Shown here: positions 34,302-44,895 of the stretch, in pieces
Layout: each line of letters starts with the position of its first letter
Position numbering within the stretch: the stretch's first letter is position 1
NCBI GenBank assembly: GCA_036873135.1
Contig: JAPTYO010000008.1
Location: forward strand, 37,456,819-37,520,818
Source: Clarkia xantiana subsp. parviflora
Taxonomy: Eukaryota; Streptophyta; Magnoliopsida; Myrtales; Onagraceae
DNA: 64,000 bases
Reading direction: 5' to 3'
Notes under the pieces: model-generated
What the model was told of the DNA's origin: nothing
Seen by the model: only the letters and a program-made list of their open reading frames with translations
Databases searched by the model: none
Translations under genes and position numbers: made by a program

Positions 34302-35289
34302 GCTGATGTAGGTTTTACCTGCATTAGGCTTTATCCTGCTACCTTGCTTACGAATATGTCGATTTACTCTCCCGTCACCTTCATGATTCGTCAGCTTACT
34401 CTTATGCCAACTTGTTCATCAATTCGTCCTTTCGTTGTCGTTAGAGCTCATCCTTACCCTTTCGCCAACCTAAGGTTTTACTGATTTGTTCCATCGTAAG
34501 ACCATCGGGTTATAGTTACGGAATGATTTATTCATTCGGTCGAACACATTCATATGAAGGGTGGTTTATCTACCTCCCCTTTTTCGTAAGACTCCCGAGG
34601 AGTAGTTGTGGGATGATCGCCTTTATCAGGTCGAACACCTTTGAATGAAGGGTGGTTTGTCTACCCTTTATGTAATACTCCCGTGGAGTAATTGTGGGAT
34701 GATCGCCTTTATCGGGTCGAACATCTTTGTATGAAGGGTGGTTTGTCTACCCTTTACGTAAGACTCCCGTGGAGTAATCGCGGGATGATCGCCTTTATCG
34801 GGTCGAACATATTTGTATAAATGGTGGTTTGTCTACCCTTTACGTAAGACTCCCGTGGAGTAATCGCGGGATGATCGCCTTTATCGGGTCGAACATCTTT
34901 GTATAAAGGGTGGTTTGTCTACCCTTTACGTAAGACTCCCGTGGAGTAATTGCGGGATGATCGCCTTTATCGGGTCGAACATCTTTGTATGAAGGGTGGT
35001 GCGTCCACCTACCCTTTTTCTTAATATTTTGACCAATATCTATAACATATCACTTATGCCTTTATTCAGAATTGATGTCAACATCATCTTTATTTTTTAT
35101 ACATAATATTATCATATATTTAAGCATAAAACTTTCTAAGATGTTCCCCACTAAAAGTGTTGGTGGAGATGTTTCCTTCATTATCTCCCAACCTGTAGGC
35201 GTTCACGGCTGGAATGGCTGCGATCTTGTAGGGGCCCTCCCACTTTAGAGATAGTTTGTTTAGTCGGTTCTGTCGCGAGAATTCGTTTC
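34302..35289 (-). other. 3' non-coding region of G with about 90-bp tandem repeats
   Basis: No reading frame of note. From about 34496 to 35010 there are six copies of a unit of roughly 85-93 bp containing GTAAGACTCCCGTGGAGTAAT, CGCCTTTATCGGGTCGAACA and AAGGGTGGTTTGTCTACCCTTTAC. They lie between gag and the 3' LTR, the site of the tandem arrays in L, H and M. 35011-35289 is AT-rich, then unique. Confidence 0.8.
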
Positions 35290-35415
35290 TTCTCCACTGG
35301 TGGAGAGGGTCGACCCCTCTCCACTGGTGGGGGTGGGGGGGGGGGGGGGGGGGGGGGTCGACCTTTCTCCACTAAGCGGAGAGGGTCGACCCCTTCCACC
35401 AAGTGGGGAGGGTCG
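35290..35415. repeat. GTCGAC palindromic units and G23 run next to gag end
   Basis: Three to four units of the LTR-type GTCGAC palindrome, with a G23 run at 35335-35357, at the 3' end of gag. The last gag codons (minus strand STLPTWWKGSTLS) are read from these units. So the LTR minisatellite unit also exists inside the element. Confidence 0.85.
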
Positions 35416-36867
35416 ACCGTGCGGACCTCATTCGAACGATGGCGATTATCATCAATACGAATACGCCACTCGGAGTATTCCCTGGAGGCACCCAATTTGC
35501 CGTAGGACGACGAGATGTTTGTTGAACAGGTTTATCCACCTTTTTCTTCGCTTCTCCCCCCATCGACTCTGCAACCTTTTTCTTTTTGCGGAACGACCTT
35601 GTTTGCTCCAGATCGATATAGGACTTCACACGAGAAGCTAACTCCTCCAAAGTATAGACCGGCTTCAAAGTCATATTATCCTCCAATGAAGCACCCAAAC
35701 GTCCGAGATTTCGCATGAATGCCCTGATAATCTCCTTTTCCCCCAAGTCCTCGTCTATGTCAGCCAAGTTTTGATTGAAACGAGCGTAATAGCTCGCCAA
35801 GGTTTCGTCATGTGCCTGTCGAACGTCATCAATCGAATTCGAACCTTTAAGAAACTGTCAGGCTCCTAGGTACCGCTGGAGGAACTTGGACTTTAAGTAT
35901 TGCCAGGAGGTTACAGAACCCTTTGGCAGGCCGAAGAACCAATGTGACGCTGCCCCCGCCAAGGTGGTCGGGAATAGCAATGCAATATGATTCTCATCTT
36001 TGGTACGCCCTAGTAATGATGCCTCATGCTGCTGCACATGTTCGACCGGATCACCCTTCCCCAAGTAACGAGGGATTTCAGCTGGTGTCACACTCTCCGA
36101 TATGGTGATGTCGACCAACTCCTGGGAGAACGGATGTGAGGCCCGGTCCCTCAAGTTATGCATTATCTTAACTCTTGACTCTTCCATTTTCTGAGCGATT
36201 AATGCCTCGATCTGCTCAGCCGTTATCCTTCCCCCATCCGGTGGAATAGGAACCCGTGGAGGCAAAGGTGGGGACATTACCGTAGGGGGTACTAGGTGGT
36301 ACGGTTGATACGGAGGAGGCTGATAGTGGGGATATTGCGGTTGAGAAGGAACTTCTCCTTGTCTGACGGTCGGAGATGATGACACCAACGGTGTAAATGG
36401 AACTTGAGATGGAGGTGGTACCGGCATACCACCCTGTGCCCTTATCCTTTCCCTATAAGCCAATAATTCGTCTAGAGCAGCCATAAGGTCAGGGGTTACC
36501 TGGACACTCCTTGGGACACCACCTTCAGAAGGCATTGCATACGGAGGAACTTCATATGGTGGAGGCCCATAAGGTGGTACTCCATAGGAGGGCATTCCAT
36601 AAGGAAACCCATACGAAGGAGCTGGACCATGTGATGGCATTCCCCTAGCATGTGTTCGCTGTGCCAACGGAGTTGATGCTGAGGATGACAAATCTCCCTG
36701 AGGGTGAGGAGGTCCCTCTTGACGGTTAACCGGACGGGATGGGCCTTGGGGTGGATTTGTGGCCGAGTTGGTTCCGCTGGATGATCTCTTCTTGATGACT
36801 GACGAGGCCCATTGGAAGGAGCCCCCGTAGTTTGTCGGCTAGCTGCCATACTTCGCGTAATAGCCAC
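35372..36867 (-). pseudogene. Gag of element G, Tat-type
   Basis: Gag forms the virus-like particle. The N-terminal part (from 36867, MAITRSMAASRQTTG) shifts frame near 36690 into a tract of PSYG/PPYG-type proline-tyrosine repeats (36640-36520), which may be disordered. The conserved capsid part follows: RDRASHPFSQELVD, YLGKGDPVEHVQQHEA, LFPTTLAGAASHWFFGLP and W.YLKSKFLQRYLGA. An in-frame TGA at about 35855 interrupts it, and it resumes as SYYARFNQNLADI and ELASRVKSYIDLEQ. The end runs into GTCGAC repeat units. The order matches the gag of L (RDRFTHPFVPRLVN, WFFSLPPG). No zinc knuckle is visible. One stop and one frameshift mean it is no longer functional. Confidence 0.87.
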
Positions 36868-36883
36868 GGCTTTTCATAAGAAA

Positions 36884-36902
36884 TTCCCACAGACGGCGCC
36901 AA
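36884..36902 (-). promoter_or_regulatory. Primer-binding site of element G
   Basis: TTGGCGCCGTCTGTGGGAA on the minus strand directly after the 5' LTR. The same 19 bases follow the 5' LTR of L (48419-48437); J has a variant (CTGGCGCCGTCTGCGGA). Confidence 0.9.
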
Positions 36903-38025
36903 TGTTGGATCTTGATCTTCCACGCTGAACCAAGGCTCGACCTTCGGTGCGTCCGGACCTGCACAAAGGGACAGATCGGTTTGGACCCGATGATCCCCCT
37001 CCGACGCTCAAGTCAGTTCCCCGAAAACGAATATCCAAGAACTGAAAGTATAGAGAGTATGAATGTAAGAATGTGTAACCTTGATAGGAGATATGCAAAC
37101 CTATTTATAGTGGAGGGTTGGGTGCATGCATTGATGATGCGCCGACCTTCATATATGGAAGGTCGTATATTGATTGTTGCCATTCGGGGAATCATTCATT
37201 ATATGCGGAGCCATTGAATATTCAGTATATTCCACGTATTAATTGAACTCCTTATTAGGAAACCCAATTATAACGATTTTAGGAAGGTGAATATCGCAAC
37301 CTTCCGTTTGAGACGGAAGGAATATACTCGTAAGACGAAGTCAGTCCTTCTGGTCCGTGTTAGGGTCGACCCTTCCTTTAATAGAGAAGGATCGACCTTC
37401 TCCATTAGTGGAGAGGGGTCGACCCTCTCCATACTGAGTGGAGAGGGGTCGACCCTCTTCTCTTGGTGGAGGGGGGGTCGACCCTCTCCACACTAAGTGG
37501 AGAGGGGTTGACCCTCTCCTCTTGGTGGAGGGGGGTCGACCCTCTCCACACTGAGTGGAGAGGGGTCGACCCCCTCCACTTGGTGGAGAGGGGTCAACCC
37601 CCTCCACCAGTGGGGAGGGGTCGACCCCCTCCACTTAGTGGAGAGGGGTCGACCCCCTCCACCACTGGAGAGGGGTCGACCCCCTCCACTTGGTGGAGAG
37701 GGGTCGACCCTCCCCACTTGGTGGAGAGGGGTCGACCCTCCCCACTTGGTGGAGAGGGGTCGACCCCCTCCTCCAGTGGAGAGGGGTCGACCCCCTCCAC
37801 TTGGTGGAGAGGGGTCGACCCTCCCCACTTGGTGGAGAGGGGTCGACCCCCTCCTCCAGTGGAGAGGGGTCGACCCTCTCCACTTAGTGAAGAGGGGTCG
37901 ACCCTCCCCTCTAGGGAGAGCTGTCGAGTCTCCTATGTAGCGGGTGTCGACTGAAATGTTTCATTGAGGCCTTCGGGGTTCGTCCAAGGTGAATACTCGT
38001 ATTAAACATGGATCCATATCCATCA
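36903..38025 (-). repeat. 5' LTR of element G, enlarged
   Basis: 1123 bp against 818 bp for its partner. The extra 305 bp are all in the GTCGAC minisatellite. The rest is nearly identical, so the insertion is recent compared with F. Confidence 0.93.
37360..37915. repeat. Palindromic GTCGAC minisatellite, long allele
   Basis: About 20 units of 26-28 bp with variants such as GGGGTCGACCCCCTCCACTT and GGGGTCGACCCTCCCCACTT. Two-unit and three-unit blocks recur, which shows stepwise duplication. Long apparent reading frames on both strands (for example 37463-37954) come from the repeat and are not genes. Confidence 0.93.
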
Positions 38026-38030
38026 ATTGT

Positions 38031-38766
38031 CTCTTCGAAAAATCTTGATCATCTTGTTAAATTGTGTGTGGACCATAAGCACAATTTTTCAAAATGGTGG
38101 TCACATCATGCTTGAATTGCATCGAAAAAAATCCAAGTAATCCGACTATGATCATCAACTAGGGTCAAGCAAATATTTCTTATGATCATAAGTTGCAGTG
38201 TGATATGGACCCCACACATCACCATGAATCATGTTAAATAGAGCATCCTTTCTATTAGCAGAATCAGGAAAGGAATCACGAGCAAGCTTTGCCATAGGAC
38301 AATTAGAACAATCATCAGTTGCAAAATGTTTATTCCTCAAATTTTGGAGGGGCTCTAGAGACTATACAACTTTAACAAAGGCATGCTTAAAACGTTTGTG
38401 CCACAAATGGATACCATCTTTATTAGCACTATACAAAGACACTGCATTACTACTGCTACCGGGTTTAAAAAATACATACCAGAGTCCTGCTCACAACTTG
38501 CAAGGACCCTCCCACTTGATAGGTCCTACAACAAAGCAACATCTGGAAATAATTTAATATTGTGATTCTAATCTCTGGTCATTTGCGAAACTGAAATTAA
38601 GTTGAAACATAAATCAAGTAGATATAAAATGTTTCTAAAAAAAAAAAATCATTTTCAAATTCAAAATCACTTAACCTAGTAGCATAAGATGCTTTTCCAT
38701 TTGATAATTGGACTCTGGTACTAAACAATTTTTATAATTTTTCAACCAATCCAGCTTGTTAGTCAT
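38031..38766 (-). pseudogene. Copia F protease end and integrase start
   Basis: On the minus strand, from 38766: LPNGKASY-like text (about 38700), SSGRVLAS-like and QDSGMYF-like pieces in mixed frames, LWHKRFKHA, then NKHFATDDCSNCPMAKLARDSF (integrase zinc-binding end, about 38330) and HGDVWGPYHTATYDHKKYLL (integrase core start). It breaks off at the G insertion (ATTGT at 38026-38030) and continues at 33466 on the other side. Confidence 0.82.
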
Positions 38767-40084
38767 TGCCAGTCCTAAAATCTGACCTAAGGCGATTACA
38801 TTTTGAAAACGCGTGAAATTTTAAAAGAGACGCCACTAGTTAATTACGACTAACTATAAACCTAAAGTACCTAACGAATAACGAATTAAACACCTAGGCA
38901 TAAAATCGGTCCGCGGTCCAAAATTTGAGTTCGGGGGTTCTGTTACGAATTTTTTAAAAAAAAATTCTAACCACGCCATTTCGGTATTTAATTAACATAT
39001 TTGCCAATTTTAGAATTTAAACATGCATCATGACTAATTAGTCTAATGATAACAAAATTAAAATACTTTTTACACGAATTATTATTAATGACAAACTTAA
39101 GCCTAAAAAAAACCTATTAAGCACCTAAAACCCCTAATTAATAGAAATCTAGTCAAAACTAAACTAAAGATGCTTAAAATCATGATTCAATTTATTAATA
39201 TACATATTTATAAAACATGTTATCAAATTAGATTTACATTTTTAACAATAATAATAATAACAATAATAAATAAATAGAAAATAAAACAAAATAATTATTA
39301 AATAATTAATAATAATAAACAAAAAAAAAAATAAACGAACAGGGAAGACGGCGCTTACCTTCTTCACCCGCTGTAGACCATGGCGGCAGCACAGCAACCA
39401 CGGACACGACGGACAGCGGCAGATACAGCGGCGGAGGATGACAATGGTCACGGAGCTCCGGCAATTGCAATTAGGGCGAGCGAACCTCCGTTCCGGCGAG
39501 CAGGGGTCCTGGCTGGGCGTGCAGCGAACAACAGCTGGGTCCCAGGCCGACGAAGCAGGGCGGACGCGGGCGGCAGCTGACAACGTCGGGCAGTGCGGAC
39601 GGCGACGGGAGCTGGGGCACGGACGGCGACGGGAGCTAGGGTGCGGCCTAGGGTGGCGCCGACAATCCTTCAACGGGACACGCAGCAGAAGAGGGGAAGC
39701 AGGTCTTGGCACGATTTTCCAAGGAAAAAAATTAATATTTTCTTTTTTATTTAATTTCTGTGTCTTTTTACATGTCACTAGGGACCCTTTTATAGCTAGA
39801 TTAGTCCCAATATTAGGAAAATATATTTACCTAAATATACATATTAATTATTCCGAAAATTACATATATATATATATTTATGAATATTACCATAAATATA
39901 TACTATATATTTTCTGAATATTACATGATATTTAATGCATATATACTATCCTAATTTAAGCTAAACCTATTTTTAGCAACCCCGTGACCTTCCATATTCA
40001 GATATTTCATTTTTTAAATGTGTTACACATAAAATTTTTAACGTGTTATATATGTGTCACACGTACCAAAATTAGGTGTTTACA
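38767..40084 (-). repeat. Long LTR of element H
   Basis: About 1318 bp. The minus strand starts TGTAAACACCTAATTTTGG and ends GGACTGGCA. A TATA box (CTATAAAAGG, plus about 39788-39797) is followed by a GC-rich leader (39710-39360) with ATGGTCTACAGCGGG and a good splice donor AAG|GTAAGC at about 39360. Then come AT-rich microrepeats (aataat)n near 39245-39325. The GC-rich leader gives a 178-codon open frame that I read as non-coding leader. There is no second LTR to confirm the edges. Confidence 0.6.
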
Positions 40085-41689
40085 GCTTGCCTATCTTTGG
40101 ACGGACTCCCGTAGAATACATTCGAGGGGGTTTTCCCAAAGACGCATAAACACTAATTTTGGCTAGGAAGTATATCTTCTTCCGGGTCTTCAAGTCTCTA
40201 AGGCGGTCTTTGGCTTTATTTACGAACAACGCTAAAGAAAAACCTCCATTGGTAGTGCGGAATGTAGAGCCTCCAGCGACAATGCGGTAAATAAGGGCCT
40301 CCAGTGGCGTACGGTAACGAAAAGCCTCCAGTGGCATGCGGTAAAGAAAAGCCTCAAGTGGCGTGCGATAACGAAAAGCCTCCAGTGGCGTGCATTAACG
40401 AAAAGCCTCCAGTGGCGTGCAGTAAAGAAAAACCTTAATCGACGATGCCTCCAGTGGCGAGCAACAAGGAAAAGCCTCCAGTGGCGTGCAATAAAGTAAA
40501 ATCTTGATAGATGGCGCCTCCAGTGGCGAGCGATAACGAAATGCCTCCAGTGGCGTGCAGTAAAGAAAAGCCTCGATCGACGATGCCTCTAGTGGCGAGC
40601 GACAAGGAAAAGCCCTCCAGTGGCGTGCAATAAAGTAAAACCTTGATAGGTGATGCCTCCAGTGACGAGTGATAACGAAAAACCTCCAGTGGCGTTTGTC
40701 GGAGAAGAGCCTCTAGTGCTGTACGTTGGAGAAGAGCCTATAGTGGCGTCCGTTGGAGAAGAGCCTCTAATGGCGTATGTCTGAGAAGCGCCTCTAGTGG
40801 CGTCCGTCAGAGAAGAGCCTCTAGTGGCGTATGTCAGAGAAGAGCCTCTAGTGGCATCCGGCGGTGAAGAGCCTCTAGTGGCGTCTGTCGGAGAAAAACC
40901 TCTAGTGGCCTGACGACTCGAATGTCTGTCCCTACTTTTTGCCTAAGTTGTGCATGACACAACAACTTAGCGGGATTTTCCCTTTTTTCCCTCTCATATT
41001 CTCTCCTTTTTCCACAGTCGATTTTGAAGGATTTTCGACCGTGCCCCTCGGTTTTTTTCCATTTTCTCTCCTTTTTCCATTATTACACTTTATGAATTTT
41101 GCAATCATGCCCCTCATTTCCTGATTTTGCCTAGGCCGCCCTTTCAGGTTTTCAACCTAGCAGAAGCACTCTTTATTTGGTAGCCGATTAATGGGTGGCT
41201 GTGACCCTCTCAATTGTTTTCCGCATTTTCCATTGCGGAAGATTTTCTTTTCAGTAGTCAATTTCGAGTTGATTGTGGCCCGTTCTTTATTTACCCGCCC
41301 TCACAGAATTCGCGGGATCACTCTTTATTTGTAGCCATTTTCCTCTAAGGGTGGCTGTGGCCCTTTAAAAATTCTTCCGCGCTCAAAAGTTGCGGAATCA
41401 CTCATTGTATATAGCCGTTTTAAGGGTGGCTGCGACCCTTTCTAAACGTACACTTTCTCGGAAACATTTGAAAATTTTAGGTAAGTAGATTAGGATGCGT
41501 TATGAAGCTTGTCGTCATCGCTACTTAAGGCCTTGATTATTTGACCTTTTTTATTTTTATTTTTTTTAAATCCCCTTTTACCATGATTGTCCTTTCAGAT
41601 TTTCAATCATGCCTCTCATCCTTAATTTTTGCCTTGGTTGTCTTTACAGATTTTTAACCTAGCTGGAATTTTATTGCTTTTGCAGTAAC
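40085..41689 (-). other. 3' untranslated region of element H
   Basis: No gene. 40310-40910 is a minisatellite (listed apart). 40930-41690 has imperfect repeats of two kinds: CCCCTC..TTTTGCCTAGGCCG..TTTCAGGTTTTCAACCTAGC (several copies, also at 41590-41670) and TTTATTTG.TAGCC..GGGTGGCTGTGGCCCTTT (about 41175, 41325, 41415). Confidence 0.65.
40310..40910. repeat. Minisatellite, about 27-bp unit GCCTCCAGTGGCGTGC
   Basis: About 22 units. The left half has AAAGCCTCCAGTGGCGTGC(G/A)(A/G)TAA, with a higher-order unit of about 57 bp (…GATCGACGATGCCTCCAGTGGCGAGCGA…). The right half has TCGGAGAAGAGCCTCTAGTGGCGT. The core GCCTYYAGTGGCGTG matches the array of L (GCCTTAAGTGGCGTG). Confidence 0.9.
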
Positions 41690-42721
41690 CGACGCAAGTG
41701 TGACATCCTCTATCCATTTGGTGAAATAATCAATTGCCACCAAAATGAACCTATTTCCGGTAGATGCATTTGGTGAAATGGGACTGATCACATCAATTCA
41801 TCACATTGAAAAAGGTCACGGAGAAGACATCAGATGTAACTCGTTTGGCGGCGCATGAATCTGACTAGAGTACACCCGGCATAGGTGGCACCGCTGGACG
41901 TGCTTGACGCAGCCTGACATTAGGGTAGTCCAAAAATAGCCCATCCTCATGATTTTTCTTGCGAGCATGTGACCGCTCATGTGCGGTCCACAACTTCCTC
42001 ATAATTTCGTGGACTTCCTCCATTAACCGCTCTGCTTCTTCCGAACCTACACATTCCAAAAGGGTGGCATCAAAAGATTTTCTATAAAGAACCTTCCCGC
42101 TAAGAATGTAATTGCATGCCATCCTACGGATGGTTTTCCGATCCTTGCTACTTGCGCCCTCAGGAAACTCGCCTGACCGCAAGTATCTCTTTATGTCAAT
42201 GAACCAGGCTTCGCCATCTGATTTTTCAAGCGTGCAACAATATGCATGACGCTTGCTTACCTTAATCTCAAGAGAATCTATGGAATTCCCATATGAAATA
42301 TTCACCATTGATGCGAGGGTCGCCAACGCGTCTACGAACTAGTTTTTACTCCGAGGCATCTGCGTGAATGTTTTTTCTTCGAAATTCTCGCTCAAGTCTT
42401 CGATATGCTGATGATATGGTTACAACTTGGGATCTCTTGTTTTCCATTCTCCCAAGGTTTGGAGAATGATCAACATGGAATCTCCATAAACCTCCAGTTC
42501 ATGTATCTTGAAATCAATTGCCACTCGCAACCCAAGAATGCACGCTTCGTGTTCTGCCACGTTGTTGGTGCATGGAAAAGTAATCTTCGCCGCCAACGGA
42601 AAATTTTGGTCCTTTGGGGAGACGAGAACTGCCCCTACACCACACCCAGTGGAATTAACAGCTCCATCAAACTACATTCTCCACATGCTACTATTCTCTG
42701 CCTCTTCTTCCACGTGAAGTA
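41690..42721 (-). pseudogene. Tat-type RNase H and integrase remnant (H)
   Basis: On the minus strand: FDGAVNSTGCGVGAVLVSP (start of the second RNase H, about 42675-42620), broken RNase H text, then a clean 153-codon frame (42326-41865). That frame has MATLASMVNISYG, DIKRYLRSGEFPEG, KDRKTIRRMACNYILSGKVLY (the Tat RNase H-integrase link) and HEIMRKLWTAHERSH. In a shifted frame follow the zinc-binding end and FILVAIDYFTKWIE of the integrase core (about 41740), after which it stops. Frameshifts lie near 42330 and 41900. Confidence 0.85.
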
Positions 42722-43321
42722 TGTTAGATTACGGGGAGTAATTACTATGGACACTAAATCGTGGTATATGCTAGTAATCGAACTTACGCAGCGGAAGATT
42801 CGCACATACCTCAAACGATGTCAGTAGTCCCAAGATCCTTCCTGCATGGAGTTCATAATCCTCCGGTCGGCACCCATAGAGGTTCTGGTTAAGGAAGCCC
42901 TACGCGGTATGTTTTCCACAGCAAAGCCTCTGATCGATTCTTGGCAGGGGACAGATATGTGGGGTGATTGCTAGAAAGAAAATTGACACACCCTTTGGTG
43001 GGGAGTGGTTCAGCCGAAATACCTATGTGTGGGGTGGAGGGTTTTTCTCTCTAAAACACTTTGATGAGGAAATAGTGATTAACCCTAAAAATCCCCTAAC
43101 ACCATGTATTTATAGGAGGAGCAAAGTGGACAAAAATCCAATTTGCCCACTCCAAGTTTCGGCCGGCCACTATGCATAGGGAGGCCCAATTTTGGGCCTC
43201 TCATGTCAACTTGAATTTGGGTCTAGCCCAATTACCCTAATGTGACATGTAGCTAAATTCCTTAGGTAAACTATACATATTATGGACTACCAATTACGAC
43301 GCCCATCACCATATGCTTACA
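42722..43321 (-). repeat. 3' LTR of copia copy I
   Basis: 600 bp, plus-strand TGTTAGATTACGGGG to CATATGCTTACA, reverse complement of the D-type LTR. The polypurine complement GCTCCCACTCGTCGG follows at 43322. Confidence 0.88.
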
Positions 43322-44505
43322 GCTCCCACTCGTCGGAATGGGAGGGTGCTTATTAATGTATTGTCGTCCAAATCTGCATCAACGTTTCACTCCTTTGATC
43401 TGGTCCTTGCTTCCGAACAGTTCATACGAGGTTTGCCGTGCGACCGGCGGATACGACGGGCATCGTGCTATTCATCTGTTAAGAGTATTGTAGCGCTTGC
43501 GGAACGTTGATTCCCTTTTCTCTAATCAACCTGTTATAAACAACATTTATATAGTACCGCGCCGTATCCTTGGTCAACTGATAATTCTCCTTTTCCCTAG
43601 TTTCCACATAGGAACACTTCTCCAAGGCATCCGTACAAGTATTCACAACCTTCAACTAATATCCGGTTGGTGGCACCTAGTGAACACAAGAGTTGGTGAA
43701 TTTTAGGTGAACTTGACCATCCCCATTGCTCATATCCTCAATCAAACCCAACCAGTTTCCAAAGACGTGGTCACTGGGCCTTTTTGTTCAGCACTACGCT
43801 CGTATGCCGGGAAGCGAGCATTGAGCCTAACTTTAGATATGAGTTCTGAGTCCGTGAGGATACTTTAGGTGCCTCTTCATAAGGCTCCTGGGATCAATCA
43901 CACGCTCGAGGTGAAGAAGTTTGCGCCCGCCAGAATCACGATGATTCCTTCCTAGCACAACCGAGCTGTGACCCCGTGGTCGAACGTGACACGCGTAGTA
44001 TGAAGCACGCGTTGATAGCATACCTGAACCTTTTGGGTTGACAAGAAATGGATATGTCAATCATGCTATCACAGATTCTCATCTGGCCCAGAATGCGGTT
44101 AAATGACGAACGAAGTTCATCATGGCGATATGCAAAACGAAGATAATGTCGAGTTACTTCGAAACTAGATAATCGTCTTGCTTAATCAGGTTTATCGCGT
44201 GACTCTTAGCCAGACTTTCTTGGTAGAGGCCTCCCTCCAACGCAAGACTACCGTACCTGTGTGACTAGGTAAGGCCCACATACGACATAGTTTGGCAGAG
44301 GATTGCGTCCTCTTACTAGTTAGTTTATAGACCGTAAATTTGATGTAATCAAAACATTATGACGTCGATTGATCCTAAAGTCAGTTGCAATTCTTTCGCT
44401 TACAAAATGTAACTTTTTAATATCAAAATGTTATCACAGATACATGCCATTTCTAAACCCTACGCAATCCAAGCAGTTTTACGTGCTTTTCTAAACCCTC
44501 CTCAT
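42722..44505 (-). mobile_element. Copia copy I: 3' non-coding end plus 3' LTR
   Basis: Minus-strand fragment of the A-E copia family. The LTR is 43321-42722; the 3' non-coding region is 43322-44490, with the same landmarks as A 7365-8492. A few codons of the RNase H end (KLLGLRR then stop, about 44490-44445) mark where pol stops. It is cut at about 44505, where the gag sequence of J begins. Confidence 0.85.
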
Positions 44506-44784
44506 CTCGCCCCCTATTGGTATACTCTGGAAGAGCTGCCATGGGTGCATTTTTGTTGTTGCCACTTCTTTGGCCTTCTGGCCTGTTCTTGGGTATTTGA
44601 TTACTGCCCCCACCAGAGGCTTGTCCTTTATTAGGGGTGAGGGAGGTAGTTGTTGATTGATTACCAACTGTGCTGTCTTGGAGTTTGATGGAGTGTTATC
44701 CAAGGAGTGTTGTTCTTCATTGGATGACGGTTGCTTAGTATCCTTTGGTTGTTGCCCCCGGATGCTAGGCTCCTTGAGACCCAA
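44506..44784 (-). pseudogene. Gag N-terminal fragment of J
   Basis: About 93 codons (MGLKEPSIRGQQPKDTKQ near the start) rich in Pro, Ser, Lys and Gln. They stand 110 bp after the primer site, where gag begins in such elements. No conserved capsid motif is reached before the truncation, so the call rests on position. Confidence 0.5.
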
Positions 44785-44895
44785 GGTAGGTACCTTACTA
44801 TGCCACCCCCTTGTTCTCTTGGACCCCCTTATTTATTGCCATCAAGCACAAGTAGTAGGCTAGTGCTTTTTGCTCGAATCCGCAGACGGCGCCAG

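Larger units (their letters stand above)
33472..38025 (-). mobile_element. Gag-only Tat-type gypsy element G
   Basis: Complete, non-autonomous LTR element on the minus strand: 5' LTR 38025-36903, primer site 36902-36884, gag (36867-35372), a non-coding stretch with tandem repeats, polypurine tract 34301-34290, 3' LTR 34289-33472. Flanking bases are ATTGT on both sides (33467-33471 and 38026-38030), the 5-bp target duplication. It has no protease, RT, RNase H or integrase, so it must be moved by a partner's enzymes. Its primer site equals that of L and its gag is related to that of L. Confidence 0.93.
31681..38766 (-). mobile_element. Copia element F, decayed, split by G
   Basis: On the minus strand the order is protease end, GAG-pre-integrase and start of integrase (38766-38031), then rest of integrase, a stub of RT, RNase H (33471-32068), PPT and 3' LTR (32004-31681). 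Gypsy element G (33472-38025) sits inside integrase with an ATTGT duplication. Gag and the 5' LTR are missing: Tat element H borders at 38767. Most of RT is deleted. F is of a different copia family from the A-E cluster. Confidence 0.85.
38767..42721 (-). mobile_element. Tat-type gypsy element H, 3' half
   Basis: On the minus strand: second RNase H and integrase start (42721-41690), a 1.6 kb 3' untranslated region with a tandem array (41689-40085), and a long LTR (40084-38767). The 5' half is missing; copia fragment I borders at 42722. It inserted into copia F on the left side. Most integrase is deleted. Confidence 0.75.

Noticed and set aside
37360..37915. CRISPR-like array
   Set aside because: Plant nuclear DNA, no unique spacers, and variable palindromic units; a minisatellite.
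37463..37954. Overlapping long frames on both strands in the GTCGAC array
   Set aside because: A palindromic repeat without stops gives open frames on both strands; no start context or homology.
39242..39778. 178-codon minus frame
   Set aside because: It spans the GC-rich leader and AT microrepeats of an LTR and runs through the splice donor; no domain.
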